In this document: in pieces, positions 8,010 through 15,891 of the stretch
How the letters are laid out: every line of letters begins with the position of its first letter
Position numbering within the stretch: position 1 is the stretch's first letter
Source: Comamonadaceae bacterium
GTDB lineage: Bacteria; Pseudomonadota; Gammaproteobacteria; Burkholderiales; Burkholderiaceae_C
Reading direction: 5' to 3'
DNA: 39,344 bases
NCBI GenBank assembly: GCA_947373605.1
Contig: CANBYM010000018.1
Span: 1 to 39,344, forward strand
The notes under the pieces: model-generated
What the model saw: only the letters and a program-made list of their open reading frames with translations
Databases searched by the model: none
Told to the model about the DNA's origin: nothing
Position numbers and translations under genes: made by a program

Positions 8010-8864
8010 ATGAAATTTCACGGAACCAAAAACTACGTTGCCACGCAGGACCTGATGCTGTCGGTCAATGCCGCAATCACCCTGCAACGCCCCCTATTGG
8101 TGAAGGGAGAACCCGGTACCGGCAAAACCATGCTGGCCGAAGAGGTAGCGCAAGCGCTGAACATGCCGTTGTTGCAATGGCACATCAAATCAACCACCAA
8201 AGCGCAGCAGGGCCTGTATGAGTACGATGCTGTGAGCCGCCTGCGCGACTCTCAGCTGTCCGACGTCGATGGCGGCGAACGGGTGAAAGACATCAACAAT
8301 TACATCGTCAAAGGCGTGCTGTGGCAGGCTTTTACGGCGGACCAACCGGTGGCGTTGCTGATTGACGAGATTGACAAAGCCGACATTGAGTTCCCCAACG
8401 ACTTGCTGCGCGAAATCGACCGCATGGAGTTTTATTGCTACGAAACGCGGGAACTCATCCGCGCCAAACACCGCCCTTTGGTATTTATTACCTCCAACAA
8501 TGAAAAAGAGTTGCCAGACGCGTTTTTGCGCCGCTGCTTCTTTCACTACATCAAATTTCCGGACGCCACCACCATGCAAAGCATTGTGGACGTGCACTTT
8601 CCCGGCCTCAAAAAGGAATTACTCAGTTCAGCCATGAAAACTTTTTTTGAGGTCCGTAGCCTGCCCGGCCTCAAGAAGAAGCCCTCAACCAGTGAACTGC
8701 TGGACTGGCTGAAGCTTTTGCTGGCCGAAGACATTCCGCTAGACGCCCTGCAAAGCAAAGATGACAAAACATCGCTGCCCCCCCTGATTGGCGCCTTGCT
8801 GAAGAACGAGCAGGACGTGTCCTTGTTCGAAAAGCTGATGTTTATGCAGCGCAACAACCGCTAA
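8010..8864 (+). CDS. MoxR-type AAA+ ATPase
   Basis: A 284-residue AAA+ ATPase of the MoxR class, close to the CoxD-like subgroup. Walker A GEPGTGKT is at residues 33-40, Walker B is ALLIDEIDKAD at about 112-122, and FITSNNEKELPDAFLRRC carries sensor 1 and the arginine finger. MoxR ATPases act as chaperones that, with a von Willebrand A partner, insert metals or remodel enzyme complexes. The VWA partner is encoded three genes downstream (9732-10946), so the four-gene plus-strand cluster is one functional module. The target is unknown: no carbon monoxide dehydrogenase genes are in the window. It is divergent from cytochrome c4. Confidence 0.88.
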   Translation: MKFHGTKNYVATQDLMLSVNAAITLQRPLLVKGEPGTGKTMLAEEVAQALNMPLLQWHIKSTTKAQQGLYEYDAVSRLRDSQLSDVDGGERVKDINNYIVKGVLWQAFTADQPVALLIDEIDKADIEFPNDLLREIDRMEFYCYETRELIRAKHRPLVFITSNNEKELPDAFLRRCFFHYIKFPDATTMQSIVDVHFPGLKKELLSSAMKTFFEVRSLPGLKKKPSTSELLDWLKLLLAEDIPLDALQSKDDKTSLPPLIGALLKNEQDVSLFEKLMFMQRNNR

Positions 8865-8878
8865 CCCGGGTTTACGAC

Positions 8879-9115
8879 ATGAATGGCAAGCTGTTGCAAG
8901 AAGGACTGAGTGACGCGCTCGGTTTTGTCGGAGGCGCACTGCTGGGCTTCTGGATGGGCCGCCTTTTTGACTTTGACATTTTTGCTGCTGGCTATGGCAA
9001 TGCCGCAGTAGGCGGTATCGTGCTGGTGGGCCTGGGCGGTGGAGCCGGCCTTCAAATTGCACGGCGCTGGCGCAACAAACAATCCGACAAAATCCCAAAC
9101 CCCGATAAGGAGTAA
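8879..9115 (+). CDS. small membrane protein
   Basis: A 78-residue protein with two glycine-rich hydrophobic stretches: roughly residues 13-30 (ALGFVGGALLGFWMGRLF) and 40-60 (GYGNAAVGGIVLVGLGGGAG). A basic C-terminal tail (RRWRNKQ) suggests an inner-membrane hairpin with a cytosolic tail. No family is recognised. It begins 14 bases after the MoxR gene and ends two bases before the GNAT start, with AAGGAG near its end serving the next gene. Co-transcription is therefore almost certain, but its role in the MoxR/VWA module is unknown. Confidence 0.7.
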   Translation: MNGKLLQEGLSDALGFVGGALLGFWMGRLFDFDIFAAGYGNAAVGGIVLVGLGGGAGLQIARRWRNKQSDKIPNPDKE

Positions 9116-9117
9116 GC

Positions 9118-9711
9118 ATGGCATTTGTAGAACCCGTCACCCTGTCCGACCGCGGCATTCAACTCATACCGCTGGAGCTCAGCCACGAAGCTGGCCTGCG
9201 CGCAGCTGCTGCGGATGGTGAGTTGTGGAACATCCGAGTTACGTCGGTACCCGAGCCCGAGCAAACCCGTAAATACATTGAAGACGCACTGGCCATGCGT
9301 CAGGCCGGCAATCGTTTTGCCTTTGCCATTCAGGACGAAGCAACCGGAAAAGTATTGGGAAGCAGCAGTTACCACGACATCGTGCCGGCCGTTAAGAGGG
9401 TGGAGATCGGCTACACCTGGTACGCCAAAAGCGTGCAACGCAGCCACGTCAACACGACCTGCAAACTGCTGCTGATGACACAAGCGTTTGAAGTGCTGGG
9501 TTGCCATGTGGTGGGCTGGCGCACCGATAACTTCAACTTTGCGTCCCAGGCCGCCATCGAGCGACTGGGGGCCAGAAAAGACGGTGTGATCCGCGGTCAC
9601 GCTCTGCGCCGCGACGGCACCATCCGCGACACCGTGATGTACAGCCTGCGCAGCGGCGAGTGGCCCGAAGTTAAAGCCCAGTTGCTGCATTCTCTAAATA
9701 AACCGCGCTGA
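9118..9711 (+). CDS. GNAT N-acetyltransferase, RimJ/RimL-like
   Basis: A 197-residue GNAT-fold protein. The pattern follows the RimJ/RimL group: an opening strand GIQLIPLELSHEAGL, the beta-4 strand VEIGYTWYAKSVQRSHVNTT, and the closing WRTDNFNFASQAAIERLGARKDGVIRGH. The pyrophosphate-binding loop, normally Q/R-x-x-G-x-G/A, is degenerate here (SVQRSHVNT), as in many members of this subgroup. The family acetylates protein N-termini or small amines with acetyl-CoA. It has a strong Shine-Dalgarno (AAGGAG) and is embedded between the MoxR ATPase and the VWA protein, which hints at, but does not prove, modification of a component of that module. Confidence 0.82.
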   Translation: MAFVEPVTLSDRGIQLIPLELSHEAGLRAAAADGELWNIRVTSVPEPEQTRKYIEDALAMRQAGNRFAFAIQDEATGKVLGSSSYHDIVPAVKRVEIGYTWYAKSVQRSHVNTTCKLLLMTQAFEVLGCHVVGWRTDNFNFASQAAIERLGARKDGVIRGHALRRDGTIRDTVMYSLRSGEWPEVKAQLLHSLNKPR

Positions 9712-9731
9712 CCAACAACGCGCCAAACGCT

Positions 9732-10946
9732 ATGTTGCTCGACTTCTTCTACACCCTGCGCTCTGCAAAGCTGCCTGTCTCGGTCAAGGAATACCTGACC
9801 TTGTTGGAGGCGCTGCAAAAGGGTGTAGTCGGGCCGAACTCAGACACGCCCAAAGGGTTTGATGAAGAAGGCGGTTACAAGATTGATGACTTCTATTTTC
9901 TAAGTCGCACCACACTGGTCAAGGACGAAAAGCACTACGACAAATTCGATCGCGCGTTTGGCGCCTACTTCAAAGGCGTGGAGCTGATTGCCGACTTCAC
10001 CAAGGAAGTGCCGCTGGAATGGTTGCGCAAAAACCTGGAACTCAACCTCAGCCCGGAAGAACTGGCCGAGATCGAGAAGATGGGCTGGGACGAGCTGATG
10101 GAGACGCTAAAAAAGCGCTTTGAAGAGCAGAAAGAGCGCCATGAAGGCGGCAACAAATGGATCGGCACGGGCGGCACTTCGCCCTTCGGCGCCTACGGAC
10201 AAAACCCGCAGGGGATCCGCATCGGACAGGACAAGGGCCGCAACAAGAGCGCCGTCAAAGTGTGGGACCAGCGCGCTTATAAAGACTATGACGACACGCA
10301 GGAGCTGGGCACGCGCAACATCAAAGTCGCGCTGCGCCGCCTGCGCAAATTCGCGCGCGAAGGCCATGAAGACGAGTTGGACCTGGACGAAACCATCAGC
10401 AGGACTGCGGCCAATGCGGGTTACCTCGACATCAAGATGCGGCCGGAGCGGCACAACAACGTCAAAGTGCTGTTGCTCATGGATGTGGGTGGCACCATGG
10501 ACGAACACATTGCGCGTGTAGAAGAATTGTTCAGCGCCACCAAGACCGAGTTCAAACACCTGGAGTTCTATTACTTCCACAACTGCGTGTACGACTTCAT
10601 GTGGAAAAACAACCGGCGCCGCTACGCCGAGAAGTTCGAGACCTGGGACATCATCCGCAAGTACAACAAAGACTACAAACTCATCTTTGTCGGCGACGCC
10701 ACCATGAGCCCATATGAAATTTTACAACCCGGCGGCAGCGTGGAATACAACAATGAAGAAGCGGGTGCCGAATGGTTGCAACGCCTGACCCACGCCTTCC
10801 CCAAATTCGCGTGGATCAATCCTGAGCCGCAAGGCGTCTGGCAATACCGGCAAAGCATCAGCGTCATCCAGCAGCTGGTGCAGCAACGCATGTACCCGCT
10901 GACCCTGCGCGGCCTGGAAGAAGCCATGCGCCATCTCACCAAATAG
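9732..10946 (+). CDS. VWA/CoxE-like protein, partner of MoxR ATPase
   Basis: A 404-residue cytosolic protein with a C-terminal von Willebrand A (CoxE-like) domain from about residue 235. VKVLLLMDVGGTMDEHIARVEELF marks the MIDAS region; it reads D-x-G-x-T instead of the classic D-x-S-x-S. The N-terminal half is charged and helical (DFFYTLRSAKLPVSVKEYL...). LIFVGDATMSPYEIL and FPKFAWINPEPQGVWQY follow in the C-terminal part. The family pairs with MoxR ATPases for metal-centre maturation. It is the last gene of the cluster that starts at 8010 and is followed directly by tRNA-Arg. Confidence 0.86.
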   Translation: MLLDFFYTLRSAKLPVSVKEYLTLLEALQKGVVGPNSDTPKGFDEEGGYKIDDFYFLSRTTLVKDEKHYDKFDRAFGAYFKGVELIADFTKEVPLEWLRKNLELNLSPEELAEIEKMGWDELMETLKKRFEEQKERHEGGNKWIGTGGTSPFGAYGQNPQGIRIGQDKGRNKSAVKVWDQRAYKDYDDTQELGTRNIKVALRRLRKFAREGHEDELDLDETISRTAANAGYLDIKMRPERHNNVKVLLLMDVGGTMDEHIARVEELFSATKTEFKHLEFYYFHNCVYDFMWKNNRRRYAEKFETWDIIRKYNKDYKLIFVGDATMSPYEILQPGGSVEYNNEEAGAEWLQRLTHAFPKFAWINPEPQGVWQYRQSISVIQQLVQQRMYPLTLRGLEEAMRHLTK

Positions 10947-10953
10947 CCGCGCT

Positions 10954-10959
10954 TACAAT
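10954..10959 (+). promoter_or_regulatory. -10-like hexamer for tRNA-Arg
   Basis: TACAAT ends 14 bases before the 5' end of the mature tRNA, a suitable distance. The -35 region would lie in the end of the VWA gene and is not recognisable, so read-through from that operon may also supply the tRNA. Confidence 0.35.
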
Positions 10960-10973
10960 TCTGGCTCTCTCCC

Positions 10974-11048
10974 GTCTCCGTAGTTCAATGGATAGAACGG
11001 CCCCCTCCTAAGGGGCAGATACAGGTTCGATTCCTGTCGGGGGCACCA
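10974..11048 (+). tRNA. tRNA-Arg (anticodon CCT)
   Basis: A complete 75-base cloverleaf. The acceptor stem GTCTCCG pairs with CGGGGGC (two G-U pairs). The D-arm region is TAGTTCAATGGATAGAAC and the anticodon arm is GCCCC-CTCCTAA-GGGGC, with anticodon CCT reading AGG. The T-arm ACAGG-TTCGATT-CCTGT is followed by encoded CCA at 11046-11048. tRNA-Arg(CCT) 3' ends are common targets of tyrosine recombinases, which fits the accessory DNA that follows. Confidence 0.95.
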
Positions 11049-11083
11049 CTCGATGACCTCAGACGGTGTTTTGGAACCTTAAA

Positions 11084-11117
11084 ACCCGCGTGCCTATTGG
11101 GCTTTGCGGGGTTTTTT
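11084..11117 (+). terminator. rho-independent terminator after tRNA-Arg
   Basis: CCCGC at 11085-11089 pairs with GCGGG at 11106-11110, followed by six T at 11112-11117. It would end both the tRNA transcript and read-through from the MoxR/VWA operon. Confidence 0.7.
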
Positions 11118-11160
11118 GTTGTCTTGCTTTGTTTCATTGCAAACGATAGGTTCCATGACA

Positions 11161-11223
11161 TACCAACAATTTGTTGGTATCTGTGTTGGTACTTGTTGGT
11201 ACCAGCAGCAAAGGTACCAACAA
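11161..11223. repeat. TTGGTA repeat array, putative recombinase arm sites
   Basis: Five copies of a TTGTTGGTA-type word in both orientations within 63 bases: a perfect palindrome ACCAACAATTTGTTGGT at 11162-11178, then copies at about 11184, 11194 and (inverted) 11213. The array starts about 110 bases after the 3' end of tRNA-Arg. Such arrays resemble the arm-type sites of tyrosine integrases near an attachment site. No integrase gene and no second copy of the tRNA end were found in this window. Confidence 0.45.
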
Positions 11224-11411
11224 AAGGGGTGGCTGACATTGCATTCAAATGAAATCAGACACTCATTGAAACCGATTGACAGACGTCACAGCGAATAAAT
11301 TGGGTGGCTTTACTTTGTTTGAAATATGCAAAAGTAGCCAATGTTGGGCAAGCCGCACCAGCCTCAAGTGGCCCGTGGATCGGTCCTTCCATCACCTAAA
11401 GCGAGCCGTGC

Positions 11412-11944
11412 ATGTCAACGACAGAAGCAGAATTCATCCAGTTACGTGCTGAGAATGATGCGCTGAAGGCTCTGCTTGCAAAGCACGGTATCGCGGTACC
11501 GTAACCATCTAAATCCAACATTGGCGATGCTGCGCTGCAGCCTACTCTGCGAACGGGTTGTCGCAAACAGCAAAGGTTCAGCTCTTCCGACGACTCTTTC
11601 GCGGGCGGGATGATACTTATCCAGTTCGCTCGATAAACAAAGCGGGCAAGCCTGGGTATTCGCCCCTCTGCACCAACAAATGGGAACCCGGCGTTTGCAA
11701 ATTGCCAATAATTAAATTTGAAGCGTGCAGTCATAGCCTGTATGCACCCGTCACTGACGACATTATTCGCCAGCATCTTAGAGGCGATATTGCCGCCGGC
11801 GGGTACCCACTATTGGTCGACAACCGATGCCATTTTCTTACCCTCGACTTTGATGACGCGGACTGGCGCGAAGATTCCCGTGCGGTGCTACAAATCTTCC
11901 TCGACAATGCTCAACAAGCGCCGTTACTGCTGAAACTATCATGA
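11412..11944 (+). pseudogene. broken TOTE-type archaeo-eukaryotic primase gene
   Basis: Two frames carry pieces of one protein. The first, from the ATG at 11412 to the stop at 11502, gives a short coiled-coil start (EFIQLRAENDALKALLAKHG). After a frame change, 11558-11944 encodes VQLFRRLFRGRDDTYPVRS, a cysteine pair region (SPLCTNKWEPGVC), PVTDDIIRQHLRGD and LTLDFDDADWREDS. This is the start of the primase-like domain seen in TOTE conflict-system proteins, with the metal-binding D-x-D-type acidic strand. The intact proteins continue for several hundred residues with helicase and nuclease parts; here the reading stops at about 130 residues, at a junction with unrelated sequence. A dead defence gene, in my reading. 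Confidence 0.7.
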
Positions 11945-12032
11945 TTGATTTGAGGAAGTTCATAGATATTTTTTAATCAGCAGATGAGTTTGCGCTCCGA
12001 AACATGGGCACTCCTGTCAACAATGCACTCGA

Positions 12033-13619
12033 CTATTGTTTGACCCCAATACTGTTGTACTTGGTGACAAAAAAGTCGTAGTTTCCAGTTAATGCGTTGC
12101 CGTCCAGACCGCCATTGGTACCGCCCACAACGTAAGCATTATTGGTAGCGTCTGTGGCAACCGAGGTGGCGAACGTTGTAGCAATTCCCAGCTGCCGAGT
12201 AAATTGTTTGACGCCACCGCTGCTGTACTTTGTTATAAAGAAGTCTCGGATTCCTATTAATGTGTTGCCATCGAGGCTGCCAGATGTACCTCCCGCGATG
12301 TAAAAGTTACCAGCACTATCCGTCGCTACGGAATTGCCCTCTGTATAGGCCCCTGCCACGCCCATCTGTCGTGTAAATTGTTTTGCACCGATGCTGTTGT
12401 ACTTTGTGACAAAGAAGTCATAGGTCCCTGTCAGAGTGTTGCCATCTAAACCGCCATTAGTCACTCCAGCAACGTACACGTTACCAAAGGCATCTGTGGC
12501 AATGGAAGTGCTAGACGTTTCAGCTCCCACTGCACCCAGCTGATTTGTAAATTGTTTGACGCCACTGCTGTTGTACTTCGTAACAAAGATGTCTCTGGTT
12601 CCCATTTGCGTGTTGCCATCCAGTCCGCTTTCGGTATACCCTGCAACGTAGAAATTACCGGAAGTGTCTGTGGCAACTGAAACTGCAATTGTTTCGCCCA
12701 CAGCCGCGCCCAGCTGACGAGTAAATAGTTTAGCGCCACTGCTGTCGTACTTGGTGACAAAGAAGTCTCCGCTTCCCATTCCAGATAGCGTGTTGCCATC
12801 CAAGCCGCCAAAAGTCTCCCCAGAGACGTACACGTTACCGGATGCATCAGTGGCAACTGAATAGCCAAACGTGTTAACCCCGGTTACGCCTAACTGTCGT
12901 GTAAATTGTTTTACACCACTGCTGTCGTACTTGGTGACAAAGAAGTCAGAGGTACCTGTCAGAGTGTTGCCATCCAGGCCTCCTGTGGCATATCCTGCAA
13001 CGTAAAAGTTACCGGAGGCGTCCGTGGCAACTGAATTGCCATATGTATTGACCCCGGTTGCACCAAGCTGTTGAGTAAATTGCTTTACGCCTCCACTGTT
13101 GTACTTGGTAACAAAAAAGTCAGTTGTTCCACTGAGCATGTTGCCATCTAAGTTGCCATTAGTTTGCCCTGCGACATACACGTTACCGGAGGCATCTGTG
13201 GCAACGGATACGCCGACAGTATCGGCCCCGGTGACTCCCATTTGCTTGGTCCCCCAATGGGGCACACAATCCACCGCAATTGAGCTGACGTTGGGAGCGC
13301 TTACGGTGCCTGTGCCGCCGCTCACCACGCAGTTAATGGAGGATGGCACGCTCAGCAAGCTTACTGAGTAGTTCGCGCCTGTAGCCAGCTGGGTTGCAAA
13401 AGTTGCTGAACCGCTGGACGTTAGAGAAAGATTATCTGCACCATTGTTTTGCAATACCAGTGTCCCTGTGGTCAGTCCGCTTACAGCCACCTTAATGCTG
13501 TACGACATGGCTGGCGCGCTGGCTGCAGCCTTGGTGTCGCTACCCGACCCGCCGCCGCCACACGCGCCAAGCAAGACCGAGCACAAGACAGAGAAGATGG
13601 CAAATTTTATACAAGGCAT
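12033..13619 (-). CDS. SBBP-repeat beta-propeller lipoprotein
   Basis: A 528-residue predicted lipoprotein (lipobox LLGAC near residue 19, then GGGGSGSD). Next comes a module of about 90 residues (SIKVAVSGLTTGTLVLQNNG ... INCVVSGGTGTVSAPNVSSI) that is shared with the lipoprotein at 14212. From about residue 115 there are seven repeats of about 50-58 residues with SVATDASGNVYVAG and DFFVTKYNSGGVKQFT, the SBBP (beta-propeller) pattern. The last repeat stops at GVKQ, and the KQMG strand before repeat 1 could close the propeller. The start is uncertain: ATG at 13628 and GTG at 13658 are in frame. The promoter carries the shared palindrome. Function unknown; presumably a surface or periplasmic scaffold. 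Confidence 0.8.
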   Translation of the reverse strand: MPCIKFAIFSVLCSVLLGACGGGGSGSDTKAAASAPAMSYSIKVAVSGLTTGTLVLQNNGADNLSLTSSGSATFATQLATGANYSVSLLSVPSSINCVVSGGTGTVSAPNVSSIAVDCVPHWGTKQMGVTGADTVGVSVATDASGNVYVAGQTNGNLDGNMLSGTTDFFVTKYNSGGVKQFTQQLGATGVNTYGNSVATDASGNFYVAGYATGGLDGNTLTGTSDFFVTKYDSSGVKQFTRQLGVTGVNTFGYSVATDASGNVYVSGETFGGLDGNTLSGMGSGDFFVTKYDSSGAKLFTRQLGAAVGETIAVSVATDTSGNFYVAGYTESGLDGNTQMGTRDIFVTKYNSSGVKQFTNQLGAVGAETSSTSIATDAFGNVYVAGVTNGGLDGNTLTGTYDFFVTKYNSIGAKQFTRQMGVAGAYTEGNSVATDSAGNFYIAGGTSGSLDGNTLIGIRDFFITKYSSGGVKQFTRQLGIATTFATSVATDATNNAYVVGGTNGGLDGNALTGNYDFFVTKYNSIGVKQ

Positions 13620-13688
13620 GGGCGTCATCCAGAAATAGGTAAAGCGTTGGGCATCCACTTTTCAACAGAGCGTGAGTGCAACGCCTGA

Positions 13689-13733
13689 AGGCTACCTAAA
13701 CAGAGATGCTTTTCCTATGGTCCATTTAGACCA
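13689..13733 (-). promoter_or_regulatory. shared-operator promoter of the SBBP lipoprotein gene
   Basis: Read on the minus strand: the palindrome TGGTCTAAATGGACCA (13733 to 13718), then 23 bases, then the hexamer TAGCCT (13694 to 13689). Transcription would start near 13682. The 23-base interval shares GAAAAGCA and GTTTAG with the PEP-CTERM gene promoter. No -35 box is visible, as expected for an activator bound at about -43. Confidence 0.7.
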
Positions 13734-13911
13734 GTTGCACACATGCATCACCGCTATCTGATAATCCATGAGCATCATGAGAACGTATCCAGATACTTCC
13801 CATTTTTCGTCTCTGCCGTCAATGGTGATAAGCGGTAAGCAGCTAGACAGTGTGACGCCTGGATCTAACACTTTCGCCAGTAGTTACAACACTTCATTTA
13901 GCGATGTCATA

Positions 13912-13956
13912 TGGTCCAAATGGACCATATCTAAATTCACAGGAGATCGCTAGCAT
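13912..13956 (+). promoter_or_regulatory. shared-operator promoter of the kelch-like lipoprotein gene
   Basis: The perfect palindrome TGGTCCAAATGGACCA (13912-13927; arms extend to ATATGGTCC/GGACCATAT) is followed by 23 bases and TAGCAT (13951-13956). The predicted start is near 13963, leaving a leader of about 250 bases before the lipoprotein GTG at 14212. Confidence 0.7.
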
Positions 13957-13984
13957 CAAAAAAATACTCAAAAACGAACCTGCG

Positions 13985-14194
13985 ATGCACTACCAATTCT
14001 CAATTGACAATTCCTTTGGATCGGCCAATGTCTTACGAGGCATCATCGGTGCGGCGTTCTGCGTTGTATCTGTTACGGACCTGTTCGGTTGCGGTGGGAG
14101 CTCACCAACGACAGACCTTGCACCTCGTCAATCTTTTTCGGTTTTGAACATGCTATGTAACGAGCACAGCATTATTTGCATGTTTAATAAATAG
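13985..14194 (+). pseudogene. remnant of a lipoprotein signal sequence
   Basis: A 69-residue frame whose middle part, AFCVVSVTDLFGCGGSSPTTDLAP, resembles the lipobox region of the next gene (VSAVLLTACGGSSPVASALAP). It then loses similarity and stops. I read it as the decayed 5' end of a duplicated lipoprotein gene, now lying in the leader of the kelch-like gene. No good ribosome-binding site precedes it, so translation is doubtful. Confidence 0.45.
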
Positions 14195-14211
14195 AGATTG
14201 CAGGGGAAGAT

Positions 14212-15891
14212 GTGAAATCAAAACATAAAGCATGGCTTTGCAAGCTCGCAGCCATCGCGTGTTGTGTATCTGCAGTATTGCTTACAGCTTGCGGTGGTAG
14301 CTCACCTGTTGCAAGTGCACTTGCTCCGACCTACACCATCGGAGTCACCGTTAGCGGACTGACTACAGGCACTTTGGTGTTACAAAACAATGGCAATGAA
14401 ACGCTGTCGGCAAATTTAAATGGTGTCTTTTCGTTTACTACAGGTTTGGCGTCGGGATTGAGCTATTCCGTGACGGTCGCAACACAACCAAGTGGGTATC
14501 GCTGCTCTGTGACCAATGGAACTGGCACGATAGGCGCTGCGAATGTGACAGGGGTTACTGTTAGCTGTCAATTAACCAATGCTTGGACCTGGATGTCTGG
14601 CAGTACCACTATCAACGGATCACCGGTTTATGGAACCAAGGGCGTGGCCGATCCCACTAACGTTCCAGCTACACGCCTTTCAGCTATCAGCTGGAACGAC
14701 AACGCCGGAGACCTTTGGTTGATGGGCGGATCGGAGCGTGACAGTGCCGGGGCCCCCAGCTTTTTGAATGACCTTTGGAAATACAACACGTCAACCAGCC
14801 AATGGACCTGGGTGTCCGGTAGTAACACTACGGATAGTATCGGCGTGTATGGATCCATGGGCACAGCAGATCCTGCCAATGTGCCGGGTGCCCGTGCTGC
14901 GGCTATCAGTTGGAGCGACAGTGCTGGAAACCTTTGGTTGATGGGCGGGTATGGACGTGATACCAATGGCGTGATGGGCCGTATGAACGACCTGTGGAAG
15001 TACAACAAGGCAACCAGCAAATGGACTTGGATCTCCGGCAGTAACACGTTCGGTTCTTTCGGGGTTTACGGAGTCATGGGGACGGCCGATCCCGCGAACG
15101 CGCCGGGTGCCCGTGCTGCGGCTATTAGTTGGAGTGACAGCACCGGAAACCTTTGGTTGATGGGCGGTTATGGGCGCGACAGTGTCGGCGGCTTAGGCTA
15201 TCTAAATGACCTGTGGAAATTCAATATGGCAACGAGTCAATGGACCTGGATGTCCGGTAGCAATATTGTCAATAGCTCCGGGGTGTATGGAACAATGGGC
15301 GTGGCAGACCCCACCAACCTGCCGGGTGCCCGTGCGGCGGCTATCAGTTGGAGTGACAGCACCGGAAACCTTTGGTTGATGGGCGGTGGGGGATATGACG
15401 GTGTTGGAGTCGTCGGCTATCTGAGTGACCTTTGGAAATACAACACCTCAAACGGGCAATGGACCTGGGTATCTGGCAGCAGCAACAATGGCAATTCTGG
15501 GGTATACGGAGTCATAGGAACTGCCAATTCTGTAAATGTTCCGGGTGCCCGCTCAGCGGCTATCAATTGGAGCGATGGTGCTGGAAACTTTTGGTTAATG
15601 GGCGGATCGGGTGTGGACAGTGTTGGCAACACGGGTTCCTTGAATGATCTGTGGAAATACAACACCTCAAACGGCCAATGGACATGGGTATCTGGCAGCA
15701 GCACCAATGGCATTTCAGGGGTATATGGAGTCATGGGCACGGCCAATTCTGCAAATGTGCCGGGCGCCCGGTCTGCGGCTATCAGCTGGAGCGACAGGGC
15801 TGGTAACTTTTGGTTAATGGGGGGATCGGGAGTGGACAGTGTTGGTGGTATCGGCAACCTCAACGACCTGTGGAAGTATGTCCCCCGATAA
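14212..15891 (+). CDS. kelch-like beta-propeller lipoprotein
   Basis: A 559-residue predicted lipoprotein. Its GTG start at 14212 follows a strong AGGGGAAG. The lipobox is LLTAC near residue 27. An N-terminal module (TIGVTVSGLTTGTLVLQNNG ... YRCSVTNGTGTIGAANVTGV) matches the one in the SBBP lipoprotein. From about residue 125 there are six repeats of about 64 residues with WTWVSGSNT, GVYGxMGTADPANVPGAR, AAISWSDSAGNLWLMGGYG and LNDLWKYN, a kelch/galactose-oxidase-like blade pattern. The DNA repeats are also similar, suggesting recent expansion. No catalytic tyrosine-cysteine pair is evident. Its 3' end overlaps the APS kinase gene by 32 bases on the opposite strand. Probably a surface-exposed binding or scaffold protein. 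Confidence 0.82.
   Translation: MKSKHKAWLCKLAAIACCVSAVLLTACGGSSPVASALAPTYTIGVTVSGLTTGTLVLQNNGNETLSANLNGVFSFTTGLASGLSYSVTVATQPSGYRCSVTNGTGTIGAANVTGVTVSCQLTNAWTWMSGSTTINGSPVYGTKGVADPTNVPATRLSAISWNDNAGDLWLMGGSERDSAGAPSFLNDLWKYNTSTSQWTWVSGSNTTDSIGVYGSMGTADPANVPGARAAAISWSDSAGNLWLMGGYGRDTNGVMGRMNDLWKYNKATSKWTWISGSNTFGSFGVYGVMGTADPANAPGARAAAISWSDSTGNLWLMGGYGRDSVGGLGYLNDLWKFNMATSQWTWMSGSNIVNSSGVYGTMGVADPTNLPGARAAAISWSDSTGNLWLMGGGGYDGVGVVGYLSDLWKYNTSNGQWTWVSGSSNNGNSGVYGVIGTANSVNVPGARSAAINWSDGAGNFWLMGGSGVDSVGNTGSLNDLWKYNTSNGQWTWVSGSSTNGISGVYGVMGTANSANVPGARSAAISWSDRAGNFWLMGGSGVDSVGGIGNLNDLWKYVPR

Noticed and set aside
12033-13370. CRISPR array suggested by regular repeats
   Set aside because: The roughly 165-base periodicity encodes protein repeats (DFFVTKY...), is diverged between copies and has no short direct repeats with unique spacers.
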